This document shows positions 44,004 through 53,180 of a DNA stretch of 64,000 nucleotides, one piece after another. Source of the stretch: Brevundimonas guildfordensis (lineage in GTDB: Bacteria > Pseudomonadota > Alphaproteobacteria > Caulobacterales > Caulobacteraceae); assembly GCF_014836405.1 (NCBI RefSeq), contig NZ_JACSQU010000001.1:1302001-1366000 (forward strand). The letters run 5' to 3'. The notes below the pieces were generated by a model. It searched no databases. It had not been told where the DNA came from and saw nothing but the letters and a program-made list of their open reading frames with translations. How positions within the stretch are numbered: position 1 is the first letter of the stretch; each line of letters begins with the position of its first letter. The translations under genes and the position numbers were made by a program.

Positions 44004-44686
44004 GGCCGCTGCGCAATCCCGCGATCCAGGGCGCCGCAGCCTGGCTGCTGTCCGAATGGATGCGTTTCTGTTTCGCCACCATCCGCTGGACGCACGAGAA
44101 CGAGCAGGTCGCCGAAGAGGTCTGGCGCGACGGCGGCGGCGTCCTGTGCGCCTTCTGGCACTCTCGCATCGCCCTGGGGCCCGTCTGCTGGCCGATGGAG
44201 CGGGCGCAGCCGGTCAAGGGATTGGTGTCCCTGTCGGCCGACGGAGAGTTCATCGCCCGGGCGGTCGCGCGCCTGGGCATTCCGGCCGTGCGCGGCTCGT
44301 CGGCCAACAAGGACAAGGCGGCCCGGTCCAAGGGCGGAACCCAGGCCCTGCGAGACGGGCTGAGACAGTTGAAGGTCGGCGGCCTGGCCGTCACCCCCGA
44401 CGGACCGCGCGGCCCCGTGCGGCAGATGGCCGAGGGCCTGCCCTTGATGGCGAAGATTTCGGGCGCGCCCGTGCTGTTCATCGGCCTGTCGTGCAGCCCC
44501 GCGATCCGCTTGAACAGCTGGGACAAGGCCGTGCTGCCGCTGCCCTTCGGCAAGGGCGCCATCGTCTGGGACAAGGCGTGGTACCCTGAAGGCGCCGACC
44601 TGGCTGAGGTCGCGGAGGCCTGGACCGCCCGCCTGACCGCCGTCGAGGCGCGCGCCGACGCCATCACCGGGCTGGAGCGCGTCTGA
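44000..44686 (+). CDS. DUF374 lysophospholipid acyltransferase-like protein
   Basis: 228 residues. The DUF374 motifs are AFWHSRIALGPVCW (with the acyltransferase-like histidine), ARLGIPAVRGSS and VTPDGPRGPVRQM. An N-terminal hydrophobic stretch suggests membrane association. In Alphaproteobacteria it lies between the lipid exporter and waaA and presumably acts in lipid A or phospholipid acylation. Start and stop couple it tightly to both neighbours. Confidence 0.88.
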   Translation: MRPLRNPAIQGAAAWLLSEWMRFCFATIRWTHENEQVAEEVWRDGGGVLCAFWHSRIALGPVCWPMERAQPVKGLVSLSADGEFIARAVARLGIPAVRGSSANKDKAARSKGGTQALRDGLRQLKVGGLAVTPDGPRGPVRQMAEGLPLMAKISGAPVLFIGLSCSPAIRLNSWDKAVLPLPFGKGAIVWDKAWYPEGADLAEVAEAWTARLTAVEARADAITGLERV

Positions 44687-44688
44687 CC

Positions 44689-45990
44689 TTGGCCTTCAGC
44701 CCCGCCCTTCTCGCCTATCAGTTGCTGACGCGCCTGCTGGAGCCGCTGGCCCCGCGCCTGCTGGACGCCCGCGTCCGCAAGGGCAAGGAAGACTCCGCCC
44801 GCGTCGACGAACGGCTGGGCCTGCCCGGCCTGGCGCGCCCGGACGGGCCGCTGGTGTGGATCCACGGCGTCAGCGTGGGCGAGGCCCTGTCGATCCTTCC
44901 GCTGGCCGAGCGCATCCGCAAGGACCGGCCCGATGTGACCGTGCTGGTCACCACCGGCACCCTGACCTCGGCCCAGGTGCTGGCCAGCCGCCTGCCGCGC
45001 GGCGTCATCCATCAGTTCGCCCCGGTGGACGCCCCCTCTGCGGTCGCCGCCTTCCTCGACCACTGGCGGCCCAATGTCGGCGTCTTTGTTGAAAGCGAGT
45101 TGTGGCCCAACCTGCTGACTACGGCCCGCAAGCGCGGCGTGCCGCTGGCCCTGGTCAGCGCCCGCATCACCGACAGGACGGCGCAAGGGTGGAAGAAGGC
45201 GCCCGGCATGGCCCGCGCCCTGATGAACGGCTTTCAGCACGTCTGGCCCCAGGATCAGGACAGCGCCGATCGTCTGACGGCCCTCGGCGCGCGCGTCGAC
45301 GGTCAGGTGAACCTGAAGCTGTCCGGCGAGCCCCTGCCCTATGACAAAGGCGAGTTCGCCCGCCTGTCGGCCCTGATCGACGACCGCCCTGTCGTCGTCG
45401 CCGCCAGCACCCATGAGCATGAGGAAATGGCCATCGTCGGCGCGCTGGATCATCTGGCCGACCGGCTGTTCCTGATCGTCGTGCCGCGCCACCCCGAACG
45501 CGCCGACGCTATCGCCGAGGCCCTGAGCCACGACGGCTACGGCTTTGCGCGGCGCAGTCAGGGCCAGCCGATCTGCGACCAGACCGACATCTATCTGGCC
45601 GACACGCTGGGCGAGCTGGGCCTGTTCCTGCGGCTGGCCGATGTGGTGGTCATGGGCGGCTCCTTCGCACCGGCGCTGGGCGGCGGCGCGGTCGGCGGCC
45701 ACAACCCGCTGGAGCCCGCGCGTCTGGCCAAGCCCATCGTCACCGGCCCCGACGCCAGCAACTGGCAGGCCGTGACCCGGATGCTGAAACAGGCGGGCGG
45801 CCTCGTCTCCGTCCTGTCGCCCGCCGAACTGCCCTCGGTCGTCGGCCCCATGCTGGCCGACCCGGACGCCGCCCGCGACATGGGCGAGCGCGCCCGCCGC
45901 TCCGCAGAGGCCGCCGCCGCCGGTCTGGACCGCCTGTGGCTGGCGCTTCAGGCCCACCTGCCCGCCGCCCCGTCGCGGAGACGCCCGTGA
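44689..45990 (+). CDS. waaA: 3-deoxy-D-manno-octulosonic acid transferase
   Basis: 433 residues, TTG start three bases after the previous stop. It adds Kdo to the lipid A precursor at the inner membrane. Conserved segments: an N-terminal hydrophobic anchor, WIHGVSVGEALSILPLAERI, VLVTTGTLTSAQVLASRLP and QFAPVDAPSAVAAFLDHW. The GT30 sugar-nucleotide site is VVMGGSFAPALGGGAVGGHNPLEPA. Order msbA - acyltransferase - waaA - lpxK is a coherent lipid A operon. Confidence 0.94.
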   Translation: MAFSPALLAYQLLTRLLEPLAPRLLDARVRKGKEDSARVDERLGLPGLARPDGPLVWIHGVSVGEALSILPLAERIRKDRPDVTVLVTTGTLTSAQVLASRLPRGVIHQFAPVDAPSAVAAFLDHWRPNVGVFVESELWPNLLTTARKRGVPLALVSARITDRTAQGWKKAPGMARALMNGFQHVWPQDQDSADRLTALGARVDGQVNLKLSGEPLPYDKGEFARLSALIDDRPVVVAASTHEHEEMAIVGALDHLADRLFLIVVPRHPERADAIAEALSHDGYGFARRSQGQPICDQTDIYLADTLGELGLFLRLADVVVMGGSFAPALGGGAVGGHNPLEPARLAKPIVTGPDASNWQAVTRMLKQAGGLVSVLSPAELPSVVGPMLADPDAARDMGERARRSAEAAAAGLDRLWLALQAHLPAAPSRRRP

Positions 45991-47003
45991 AACTGAACAC
46001 CCCCCGTTGGTGGTACAGCCGCGACGCGCGCCACGCCCCGGTGACGCGAATGCTGCTGAAGCCCGCCTCATGGCTGTGGGCGGGCGTGACGGCGCGCAAG
46101 ATCGCCCGCGCCACGCCGGTCGATCCGGGCGCGGCGGTCATCTCCATCGGCAATCTGACGGTCGGCGGCTCGGGCAAGACGCCGATCGCGCGTGAGACGC
46201 TGCGCCTGCTGCGTGACCGGGGGATCGAGGCGGCCGCCCTGTCGCGTGGCTATGGCGGCAAGCTCGAAGGCCCGATTCGTGTCGATCCAGCCGTCCACAC
46301 GGCCGCCGACGTCGGCGACGAGCCGTTGATGCTGGCGCAGGGATCGCCCGCCTGGATCGCCCGCGACCGTGTCGAAGGCGCCCGCGCCGCTGCGACCGAC
46401 GGCGCCGCCGTGTTGGTGTTGGACGACGCCCATCAGAATCCTGCTCTGAAGAAGGCAATCAGCCTGATCGTGGTCGACGGCGAGACGCGCGGCGACGAAT
46501 GGCCGTTCGGGGACGGTTCGGTCTTTCCCTCCGGCCCGATGCGCGAGCCCCTGAAGGCGGGTCTGGCGCGCGCCGACGCCGTGGTGGTGCTGCTGCCCAC
46601 CGACCTGGCCGAGGCTGATCCTGAACTGATCGAAGTGTTCGACGGCCTGCCCGTCTTCATCGCCCGATTGGCGCCCGAAGGGCCGCCGCCGCCGGGGCCG
46701 CAGGTCGGCTTCGCGGGCATCGCCAAGCCGTGGAAGGTGGAGCGGTCGCTGGTCGCCGCCGGGTGCGATCTGAAGGACTTCGTGCCTTTCGCCGACCACG
46801 CCGAACTGTCGGACCGCGACTTCGCCTTCCTGAACGACCGGGCCTCGGTCTACGGCGCCGGTCTGGTGACGACGGAAAAGGACTGGGTCCGGCTCAGCCC
46901 AGAAAGAAGGGCCAGGGTTTCGCCCTGGCCCGTCGTCGCTCGTTTCGAGGATGAGGCGGCTTTCGCCGCCTTCCTGCTGGATCGGCTGAAACCTCAGTCC
47001 TGA
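45987..47003 (+). CDS. lpxK: tetraacyldisaccharide 4'-kinase
   Basis: 338 residues from a GTG at 45987 that overlaps the waaA stop (GTGA). It phosphorylates the 4' position of the lipid A disaccharide. The P-loop is ISIGNLTVGGSGKTPI, preceded by an N-terminal membrane-associated part (WWYSRDARHAPVTRMLLKPASWLWAGVTARK). Also present are ALSRGYGG, VGDEPLMLA and LVLDDAHQNPAL. The 3' end overlaps the convergent amidohydrolase gene by ten bases. Confidence 0.95.
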   Translation: MKLNTPRWWYSRDARHAPVTRMLLKPASWLWAGVTARKIARATPVDPGAAVISIGNLTVGGSGKTPIARETLRLLRDRGIEAAALSRGYGGKLEGPIRVDPAVHTAADVGDEPLMLAQGSPAWIARDRVEGARAAATDGAAVLVLDDAHQNPALKKAISLIVVDGETRGDEWPFGDGSVFPSGPMREPLKAGLARADAVVVLLPTDLAEADPELIEVFDGLPVFIARLAPEGPPPPGPQVGFAGIAKPWKVERSLVAAGCDLKDFVPFADHAELSDRDFAFLNDRASVYGAGLVTTEKDWVRLSPERRARVSPWPVVARFEDEAAFAAFLLDRLKPQS

Positions 47004-48310
47004 CGGAAGACCTGGCCGCCCTTCATGACGAAGCGGACGCGCTCAAGCTCGGTCACATCGTTCAGCGGGTCGCCGGCGACGGCGATCAGATCGGCCGGCA
47101 TGCCCGGCGCGATACGGCCCGCTTCGGCCGAGATCCTCAGGTGTTCGGCGGCGCCGATCGTGGCCGACTGGATGGCCTGAAGCGGCGTCAGACCTGCGCG
47201 CACCAGCAGGGCGAACTCCTGGGCGTTGTCGCCATGGGCCGAGACGCCCGAGTCGGTGCCGAAAGCGATCTTGACCCCGCCGCGATGGGCGCGAGCGGCC
47301 ATGTCCAGCATCTTGGGACCGGCTTCCAGGGCCTTGGCGCTTTGGGCCGGGGTGAAGAAGTTATCGGGGCCCGAGGCCACGCGCGCGACGAAATCGCCCG
47401 CCAGCAGGGTCGGCACCAGCCAGGCTCCGTTGGCCTTGAACAGACGCATGGATTCGTCGTCCAGATAGGTGCCGTGCTCGATAGAATCGCCGCCGGCCTT
47501 CAGGAAGGCGTTGATGCCGTCGGCGCCGTGGGCGTGGGCGGTCACCTGGCGCCCCATCCGGTGCGCGACCTCGACGATCGAGGCCAGTTCATCCTGGGTG
47601 AATTGCTGGTTCAGACCCGCGGCGGTGTTCGACAGCACCCCGCCCGTGGCCGTGATCTTGATGATGTCGGCGCCCGCACGGACCTGGGTTCGCACGGCGC
47701 GGCGGCAGTCTTCGGCCCCCGAGCAGACGCTCTCGTTCGACAGGACGTGCAGGATGTCCTCGCGATAGCCGTTGGCGTCGCCATGGCCGCCGTGGACCGA
47801 GACGGACGAGCCGGCGGCGATGATGCGCGGGCCGGCCACGTCGCCGCGCCGCACCGCGTCGCGCAGGGCGAAGATCGACTCATTGGCGCCGCCCAGGTCG
47901 GCCACGGTGGTGAAGCCCGCATTCAAGGTGCGACGGGCGTGACGCGCCCCGACCATGGCCTGGTCGGCGTTCGACATGGTCAGGCGGTCCAGACGGCTGG
48001 TCGGGCTCTGCTCGCTGCCCAGGTGCACGTGACTGTCGATCAGGCCGGGCAGCACGAAGGCCGAGCGCAGATCGACGACGTCGCCATCGCCGACGAAGCC
48101 GTCGCGGATCTCGACGACCTGGTTCCCTCTGATCACGAGAGTTTTATCGCGCAGCACGCGGCCGCTGGCCGGATCGGCCAAAAGCCGCCCCACTTGGACG
48201 AACTTCGTCGCCTGTTCCGCCGAAATCGGCGCTGCCGCCAGGGCTTGCCGCGCCTCGGCGCCGGTCGCGGCCAGCACGGCCGCGGTCACAATCAGGGCAA
48301 GTTTTTTCAT
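46994..48310 (-). CDS. secreted amidohydrolase, Xaa-Pro dipeptidase-like
   Basis: 438 residues with a signal peptide (MKKLALIVTAAVLAATGAEARQALA), so periplasmic. Metal-site motifs: LPGLIDSHVHLG, IKITATGGVLSN (carbamylated lysine region), VTAHAHG, SIEHGTYLDD and FGTDSGVSAHGDNAQEF. This pattern matches the M38-like Xaa-Arg/Xaa-Pro peptidase or prolidase group of amidohydrolases. It is a second such enzyme in the window, clearly distinct from the one at 1363. Confidence 0.88.
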   Translation of the reverse strand: MKKLALIVTAAVLAATGAEARQALAAAPISAEQATKFVQVGRLLADPASGRVLRDKTLVIRGNQVVEIRDGFVGDGDVVDLRSAFVLPGLIDSHVHLGSEQSPTSRLDRLTMSNADQAMVGARHARRTLNAGFTTVADLGGANESIFALRDAVRRGDVAGPRIIAAGSSVSVHGGHGDANGYREDILHVLSNESVCSGAEDCRRAVRTQVRAGADIIKITATGGVLSNTAAGLNQQFTQDELASIVEVAHRMGRQVTAHAHGADGINAFLKAGGDSIEHGTYLDDESMRLFKANGAWLVPTLLAGDFVARVASGPDNFFTPAQSAKALEAGPKMLDMAARAHRGGVKIAFGTDSGVSAHGDNAQEFALLVRAGLTPLQAIQSATIGAAEHLRISAEAGRIAPGMPADLIAVAGDPLNDVTELERVRFVMKGGQVFRQD

Positions 48311-48437
48311 AGATCCCTCCCGTTACTGAAGCCCGCAACATAACCGTTCCAATCTTCCCGCCAAGGCCAAGGTTGCGTTGCAAGGATGGTTTATGAAACA
48401 AGCCGGTACAGTTGTTTAACCGTGCGAGGGGCGTCGC

Positions 48438-49136
48438 ATGCGGCTTTCCAGACGAGGCTTGATCTTGGGCGGTTCGGCCCTGTTGGCGGGGTGCTCCTCC
48501 GCCGCCTCGACCTCCCAGCTTCAGCTCGCCGGAGCCGTGGCTCCAACCCTGCCGATCCTGCCTGAGCGCACAGCCGCAACCCATGTCCAGGTCGCAGACA
48601 CCGGGACGGCGATCGATCCGCACGGCATCGTCCGCAAAGACCTGATCGAGCGCGCTCGCGCCGCGATGGACGTGCACGGTCATAAGATCTCGAAGCGCGA
48701 CCGGATGTACCTGGTCGATTTCCAGAAGTTCTCGGGCGAAGACCGCTTCTACGAAGTCGATCTCGAAGGCGGCTGGGTCACGGCCTATCGCACCAGCCAC
48801 GGCCGCGGCTCGGACCCGGCGCACTCAGGCTATGCGCAGCAGTTCTCGAACCGCCCGGACAGCCATATGTCCTCGATCGGCGCCTACGCCACGGCGGGCG
48901 CCAGCTGGGGCAGCCAGCAAGGGCCGAACGTCCTTCTGGACGGGCTGGAGTATTCCAACAATCTGGCGCGCGAACGGGCCATCATCATCCACGGCGCCGA
49001 CTACGCCGACCCGGCCTTCCTGGCGCGCCAGGGCAAGCTGGGCCGCTCCTACGGCTGCTTCTCCGTGTCCCACGCCGACCTGATCCCCTTGCGCGAACGT
49101 ATGGGCGAGGGCCGGCTGCTGTTTGCGATGACCTGA
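48438..49136 (+). CDS. murein L,D-transpeptidase catalytic-domain family protein
   Basis: 232 residues. The N-terminus has a twin-arginine-like lipoprotein signal (MRLSRRGLILGGSALLAGCSS). The catalytic part has the histidine and cysteine of the YkuD_2-type fold: ERAIIIHGADYA and GRSYGCFSVSHADL. Such proteins cross-link or modify peptidoglycan in the periplasm. GAGGGG lies seven bases before the ATG. It converges with purD and is probably transcribed alone. Confidence 0.88.
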   Translation: MRLSRRGLILGGSALLAGCSSAASTSQLQLAGAVAPTLPILPERTAATHVQVADTGTAIDPHGIVRKDLIERARAAMDVHGHKISKRDRMYLVDFQKFSGEDRFYEVDLEGGWVTAYRTSHGRGSDPAHSGYAQQFSNRPDSHMSSIGAYATAGASWGSQQGPNVLLDGLEYSNNLARERAIIIHGADYADPAFLARQGKLGRSYGCFSVSHADLIPLRERMGEGRLLFAMT

Positions 49137-49152
49137 AGCCGCGTTGGCCGCC

Positions 49153-50430
49153 TCAGCGCGGCTCCAGCGCCCGCCAGCCGATGTCGGTGCGGTGGAAACC
49201 GCCCGGCCAGTCGATCTTGGCGATGGCCTCATAGGCGCGCTCGCGCGCCTGGGCCACGTCGTCGCCATAGGCGCAGACGTTCAGCACCCGACCGCCCGCC
49301 GCCGCCAAGGCGCCGTCGTCACGCAGCTTGGTCCCTGCGTGGAAGACCTGGACGTGCGGCCCGAAGTCCTGATCCGCGCCGCGAATGACCGAGCCTTCCA
49401 GCGGGCTGTCGGGATAGCCCTTGGCCGCCAAGACGACGCAGATCACCACGCCCGGCTTGAAGACCGGCGCCGGCGCCTGGGTCAGGTCGCCGCGCGCACA
49501 GGCCAGCAGCAGCGGCACGACATCGCTGTCCAGCCGCATCATCAGCACCTGGCATTCGGGGTCGCCGAAACGGGCGTTGAACTCGACGACCTTGGGACCT
49601 TCGCTGGTCGCCATCAGCCCGACATAGAGGACGCCGCGATAGGGAACGCCTTCCTCGGCCATCTTCTGGATGGTGGGAACGACGACACGTTCATTAGCCG
49701 CGTGGGTGAGGTCGGCCGTGAAGACCGGCGCGGGCGAATAGGCGCCCATGCCCCCGGTGTTCGGGCCCAGATCGCCGTCAAAGGCGCGCTTGTGGTCCTG
49801 GGCGCCGCCGAACAGAACGAACCGCGTCCCGTCCGACAGGACGAACAGGGAGCCCTCCTCCCCGTCCATGAATTCCTCGATCACCACACGCGATCCGGCC
49901 GTGCCGAAGCGGCCGCCCAGCATCCGCTCGATCTCGGCCTCGGCGTCGGCGCGATCCGGGCTGATGGCCACGCCCTTGCCCGCCGCCAGGCCGTCGGCCT
50001 TGATGACATAGGGGGCCGAATAGATATCCAGAGCCGCCTTGGCCGTGGCGACGTCCTCATACACGCCATAACCCGCCGTGGGGATGCCGTGACGTTGCAG
50101 GAAGGCCTTGGAGAAGGCCTTGGACGTCTCCAGCTGCGCCGCCGCCTGGGTCGGGCCGAAGCAAGGGATGCCCGCCGCGTTCAGACGGTCGGCCAGACCC
50201 TCGGCCAGCGCCGATTCCGGCCCGACAACGACCAGATCCGCCTGCATCTCGCGCGCCAGAGCCGTCAGGCCCTCCGCATCCGTCGCCTTCAGGTCGGGGC
50301 GCATCTCGCCGAGCGATGCCATGCCGGGATTGCCGGGCGCGACGACGAGCCGCGTGACCAGCGGCGACTGGGCGATCTTCCAGGCCAGGGCGTGTTCACG
50401 CCCACCCGATCCGACGAGCAGAATGTTCAT
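49153..50430 (-). CDS. purD: phosphoribosylamine--glycine ligase
   Basis: 425 residues, cytoplasmic, second step of purine synthesis. It starts MNILLVGSGGREHALAWKIAQSP. The ATP-grasp core has PYVIKADGLAAGKGV, RVVIEEFMDGEEGS, GGMGAYSPAP and VEFNARFGDPECQ. The length is that of monofunctional PurD. It is divergent from xseA with two small genes in between. Confidence 0.97.
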   Translation of the reverse strand: MNILLVGSGGREHALAWKIAQSPLVTRLVVAPGNPGMASLGEMRPDLKATDAEGLTALAREMQADLVVVGPESALAEGLADRLNAAGIPCFGPTQAAAQLETSKAFSKAFLQRHGIPTAGYGVYEDVATAKAALDIYSAPYVIKADGLAAGKGVAISPDRADAEAEIERMLGGRFGTAGSRVVIEEFMDGEEGSLFVLSDGTRFVLFGGAQDHKRAFDGDLGPNTGGMGAYSPAPVFTADLTHAANERVVVPTIQKMAEEGVPYRGVLYVGLMATSEGPKVVEFNARFGDPECQVLMMRLDSDVVPLLLACARGDLTQAPAPVFKPGVVICVVLAAKGYPDSPLEGSVIRGADQDFGPHVQVFHAGTKLRDDGALAAAGGRVLNVCAYGDDVAQARERAYEAIAKIDWPGGFHRTDIGWRALEPR

Positions 50431-50528
50431 GAAGGCGGAATGGCCGGACGCGTGGCCCCGGTCAAGCGCCGGAAAGGGTTACCGCCTGCAAGGCCAGCCA
50501 AATCAGGCGCCCCAGGCGGGCATAGCCT

Positions 50529-50927
50529 TCAACTGCTCCAGTGTCGTGCTCGACACCAGAGATCATAGCCGTCGCCGTCCTTGCGGGTCGTAAGGCCATC
50601 CAGGGGGATGCGCACACGGCGCGGCCCGGTCTCGCCTTGCGGCTCGATGATCAGGCCGGTGATGGCGCCCGCGGCGTCGACATCGACTCGCTCGACGTCG
50701 CCCAGATCCGCGCCGGAAGGACTGACGAGGTCGGCGCTTTCCAGCTGGGCGATGGTCAGGCCCAGGGCCATCGCCCCGGTCGCCGCGGCGGGGGTATGCG
50801 TCATGATCGGCGCCGAGGCGGCGTCCGGCGAGGCCTCTGGCGTCTTGGTCGGCTTGGACGGCGCCGGGGAGCAAGCCGCTAAGGCGACGGCCGCAACGAC
50901 CGCTGGGGCGAACACAGTCCTCTTCAT
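50529..50927 (-). CDS. PRC-barrel-like lipoprotein, apparent frameshift near the 3' end
   Basis: 132 residues as it stands. The lipoprotein signal has lipobox ALAAC. After a Pro/Thr/Ala linker, GLTIAQLESADLVSPSGADLGDVERVDVDAAGAITGLIIEP resembles the PRC-barrel-like fold seen in many alphaproteobacterial envelope proteins. The current C-terminus WCRARHWSS is unlike the rest. Two bases beyond the in-frame register, the reading frame gives DLVSSTTLEQLKAMPAWGA and stops at 50503-50505. A CT duplication at 50558-50561 would explain it. Confidence 0.7.
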   Translation of the reverse strand: MKRTVFAPAVVAAVALAACSPAPSKPTKTPEASPDAASAPIMTHTPAAATGAMALGLTIAQLESADLVSPSGADLGDVERVDVDAAGAITGLIIEPQGETGPRRVRIPLDGLTTRKDGDGYDLWCRARHWSS

Positions 50928-50940
50928 CTCATTCTCCTGC

Positions 50941-51120
50941 CTAGATCAGGGCCGAGACCACATAGACGCCGGCGGCGGCCAAAAGAATCACCCCCAGGAT
51001 CAGCCACGGACTGAGGGCCGGATTATTGCTCCGTCTGGCCAGGTCGCGCTCTCGCGCCTGGTCGGCCGGAACGGGTTCGTCCGGGGCCTCTTCCGGTGTC
51101 GGATCTGGGGACTGCGCCAT
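50941..51120 (-). CDS. small tail-anchored membrane protein, 59 aa
   Basis: Starts at ATG 51120. The N-terminal half is acidic and polar (PDPTPEEAPDEPVPADQ), followed by RERDLARRSNNPALS and a single C-terminal membrane helix (WLILGVILLAAAGVYVVSAL). Not a named family to my knowledge, although similar tail-anchored proteins are common in Caulobacterales. The frame is open far upstream only because it opposes xseA. It is divergent from xseA. Confidence 0.6.
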   Translation of the reverse strand: MAQSPDPTPEEAPDEPVPADQARERDLARRSNNPALSPWLILGVILLAAAGVYVVSALI

Positions 51121-51210
51121 GAGGGGCGAACGCGCGCGGCGAGCCGCCCGTTCCGCCACGCTTTCGGCCCCCCGCTTTGCGAGCGCGACGGCGGCGGTTA
51201 GGGTGCCCCC

Positions 51211-52815
51211 ATGAGCTTCGACGACGACTACGCCTTTGAGGGCGCGGCCCCCGCGCCCGCCCGCGACAACAATCCGCCGCTGTCGATTTCGGAGCTGAGC
51301 TTCGCCCTGAAGCGCACGCTGGAGGAACGCTTCGGCCACGTGCGCCTGCGCGGCGAAATCTCCAAGGTCAACCGCCACGCCTCGGGCCACGTCTACCTGA
51401 CGCTGAAGGACGACAAGTCGGCGATCGACGGCGTGATCTGGAAGGGCGTGGTGCGCGGCCTGGGCGTCCAGCCCGAGACGGGACTGGAAGTCATCGTCAC
51501 CGGCAAGATCACCTCCTATCCGGCGCGGTCCTCCTATCAGATCGTCATCGAGAGCATGGAGGCGGCGGGCGCTGGCGCGCTTCTGGCCCAACTGGAGCGG
51601 CTGAAGGTGAAACTGCGCGACGAGGGCCTGTTCGATCCGGCGAAGAAGAAGGCCCTGCCGACCTTCCCGGCGACCATCGGCGTCATCACCAGCCCGACCG
51701 GCGCCGTCATCCGCGACATCCTGCACCGCATCGCCGAGCGCTGGCCCTGCCGCGTCATCGTCTGGCCGGTGGTGGTCCAGGGCGACGCCGCCTGCGGCCA
51801 GGTGTCCAACGCCATCCGCGGCTTCGACCAGATGACGCCGGACGGGCCGATCCCCCGCCCGGACCTGCTGATCGTCGCGCGCGGCGGCGGCTCGGTCGAG
51901 GACCTGTGGTGCTTCAACGACGAGGGCCTGGCGCGCACGGTCGCGGCCGCCCGCATCCCCATCATCTCGGCCGTGGGGCACGAGACTGACACCACCCTGA
52001 TCGACTTCGTCTCGGACCGCCGGGCGCCGACCCCGACCGGCGCGGCCGAGATCGCCACCCCGGTGCTGGCCGATCTGCGCTGGGCGCTCAGCGATCTGGA
52101 GGGCCGTCTGTCGCGCGCCGGGGCGCGAATGCTGGAGGACCGCCGCACCCGCCTGCGCGCCGCCGCGCGCGGCCTGCCCGCCCGTCCCGAGGACCTTCTG
52201 GCCCTGCCGCAGCAACGCCTGGACCACGCCGCCAGCCGCCTGGGCTCGGGCCTGCACCGCAACGTCGCCGTGCATGAGCGCCAGCTGGCGGTCGCCGCAG
52301 GTCGGCTGACGCCGGGCCTGCTGCGCGCCCGCGTCGAGCGCGGTCAGGACCGCCTGCGCGGCGCCGCCGACCGTCTGGGCGCCGCGCTTCAGGCCGGGGT
52401 CGCCCGCAACGAACGTCGGCTGCTGCAAACGGCGGGCCGCCTCAGCCCCGCACCCCTTCACCGCCGCCTTGATCAGCGGCAGGCGCGGCTGGAGGCCCTT
52501 GGCGTGCGTCTGGATGGCGTCATGCCAAGGCGGTTGGAGCGCGCCGAGGACCGCCTCGCCGCCCTGTCCCGCGCCCTCACGACGCTGGACCCCAAGCGGC
52601 CAAAGCCTGGCTTCGCTCGCATCGAGAACGCCGACGGGGCCATGATCGCCTCCGCCGCGGCCTTGTCGCCGGGGCAGGAAGTGCGCATCGTTTTCGGCGA
52701 TGGCGCGAAAGGAGCGATCATCGAAGGCGAAGGCCCGGCGCCGCGTCCGGCGCCTACGCCCAAACCCGCCCCGCGCCCGAAAGCGCCACCAGTGGGTCAA
52801 GGCGACCTGTTCTAG
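51211..52815 (+). CDS. xseA: exodeoxyribonuclease VII large subunit
   Basis: 534 residues. The N-terminal OB fold ([43 protein letters not shown]) leads into the catalytic domain ([75 protein letters not shown]). A long arginine-rich helical part (about 290-470) contains three related ~44-residue repeats. The enzyme degrades single-stranded DNA with the small subunit XseB, which is not in this window. The length is at the upper end for the family. Confidence 0.95.
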   Translation: MSFDDDYAFEGAAPAPARDNNPPLSISELSFALKRTLEERFGHVRLRGEISKVNRHASGHVYLTLKDDKSAIDGVIWKGVVRGLGVQPETGLEVIVTGKITSYPARSSYQIVIESMEAAGAGALLAQLERLKVKLRDEGLFDPAKKKALPTFPATIGVITSPTGAVIRDILHRIAERWPCRVIVWPVVVQGDAACGQVSNAIRGFDQMTPDGPIPRPDLLIVARGGGSVEDLWCFNDEGLARTVAAARIPIISAVGHETDTTLIDFVSDRRAPTPTGAAEIATPVLADLRWALSDLEGRLSRAGARMLEDRRTRLRAAARGLPARPEDLLALPQQRLDHAASRLGSGLHRNVAVHERQLAVAAGRLTPGLLRARVERGQDRLRGAADRLGAALQAGVARNERRLLQTAGRLSPAPLHRRLDQRQARLEALGVRLDGVMPRRLERAEDRLAALSRALTTLDPKRPKPGFARIENADGAMIASAAALSPGQEVRIVFGDGAKGAIIEGEGPAPRPAPTPKPAPRPKAPPVGQGDLF

Positions 52816-52904
52816 CTGACTTTCTGCTGGCGGCGACCGGGTAAGCGGGGGCTGGCGCGCCATTCGGCTCTCGTCCCGCGCCCTGTCCGGGTTATGATGG
52901 CGTC

Positions 52905-53114
52905 ATGAGCACGCAGATTCCTCAAGACTCGAGCCAGGCGGCCCGCCTGCATTACGGCGACGGCGAGTTCGCCGTTCTGTCCGCGGGCGCCTTTGTGCGC
53001 TGCGCGGTCACAGGCGCCGCCATCCCGCTGACAGCCGTTCGCTACTGGTCCGTGGAGCGTCAGGAGGCCTACGCCGGCCCTCGCGAATATCTGACCGCTG
53101 CGTCGACGAGTTAA
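52905..53114 (+). CDS. DUF2093 protein
   Basis: 69 residues. The DUF2093 signature ARLHYGDGEFAVLSAGAFVRCAVTGAAIPLTAVRYWSVERQEAYAGP is intact. It typically follows xseA in Alphaproteobacteria, as here. The function is unknown; the single central cysteine is conserved in the family but no full metal site is visible. Confidence 0.88.
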   Translation: MSTQIPQDSSQAARLHYGDGEFAVLSAGAFVRCAVTGAAIPLTAVRYWSVERQEAYAGPREYLTAASTS

Positions 53115-53180
53115 AACGCGTCGGCGGTTTGCCCCTCCTGTCCGCCGGCTCGTCCGGTTTTTCCGTCTGCCGGTGCTCCG

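Noticed and set aside
51121..52863. Long minus-strand frame upstream of the 59-residue membrane protein
   Set aside because: Opposes xseA; only the last 59 codons outside xseA have protein-like character.
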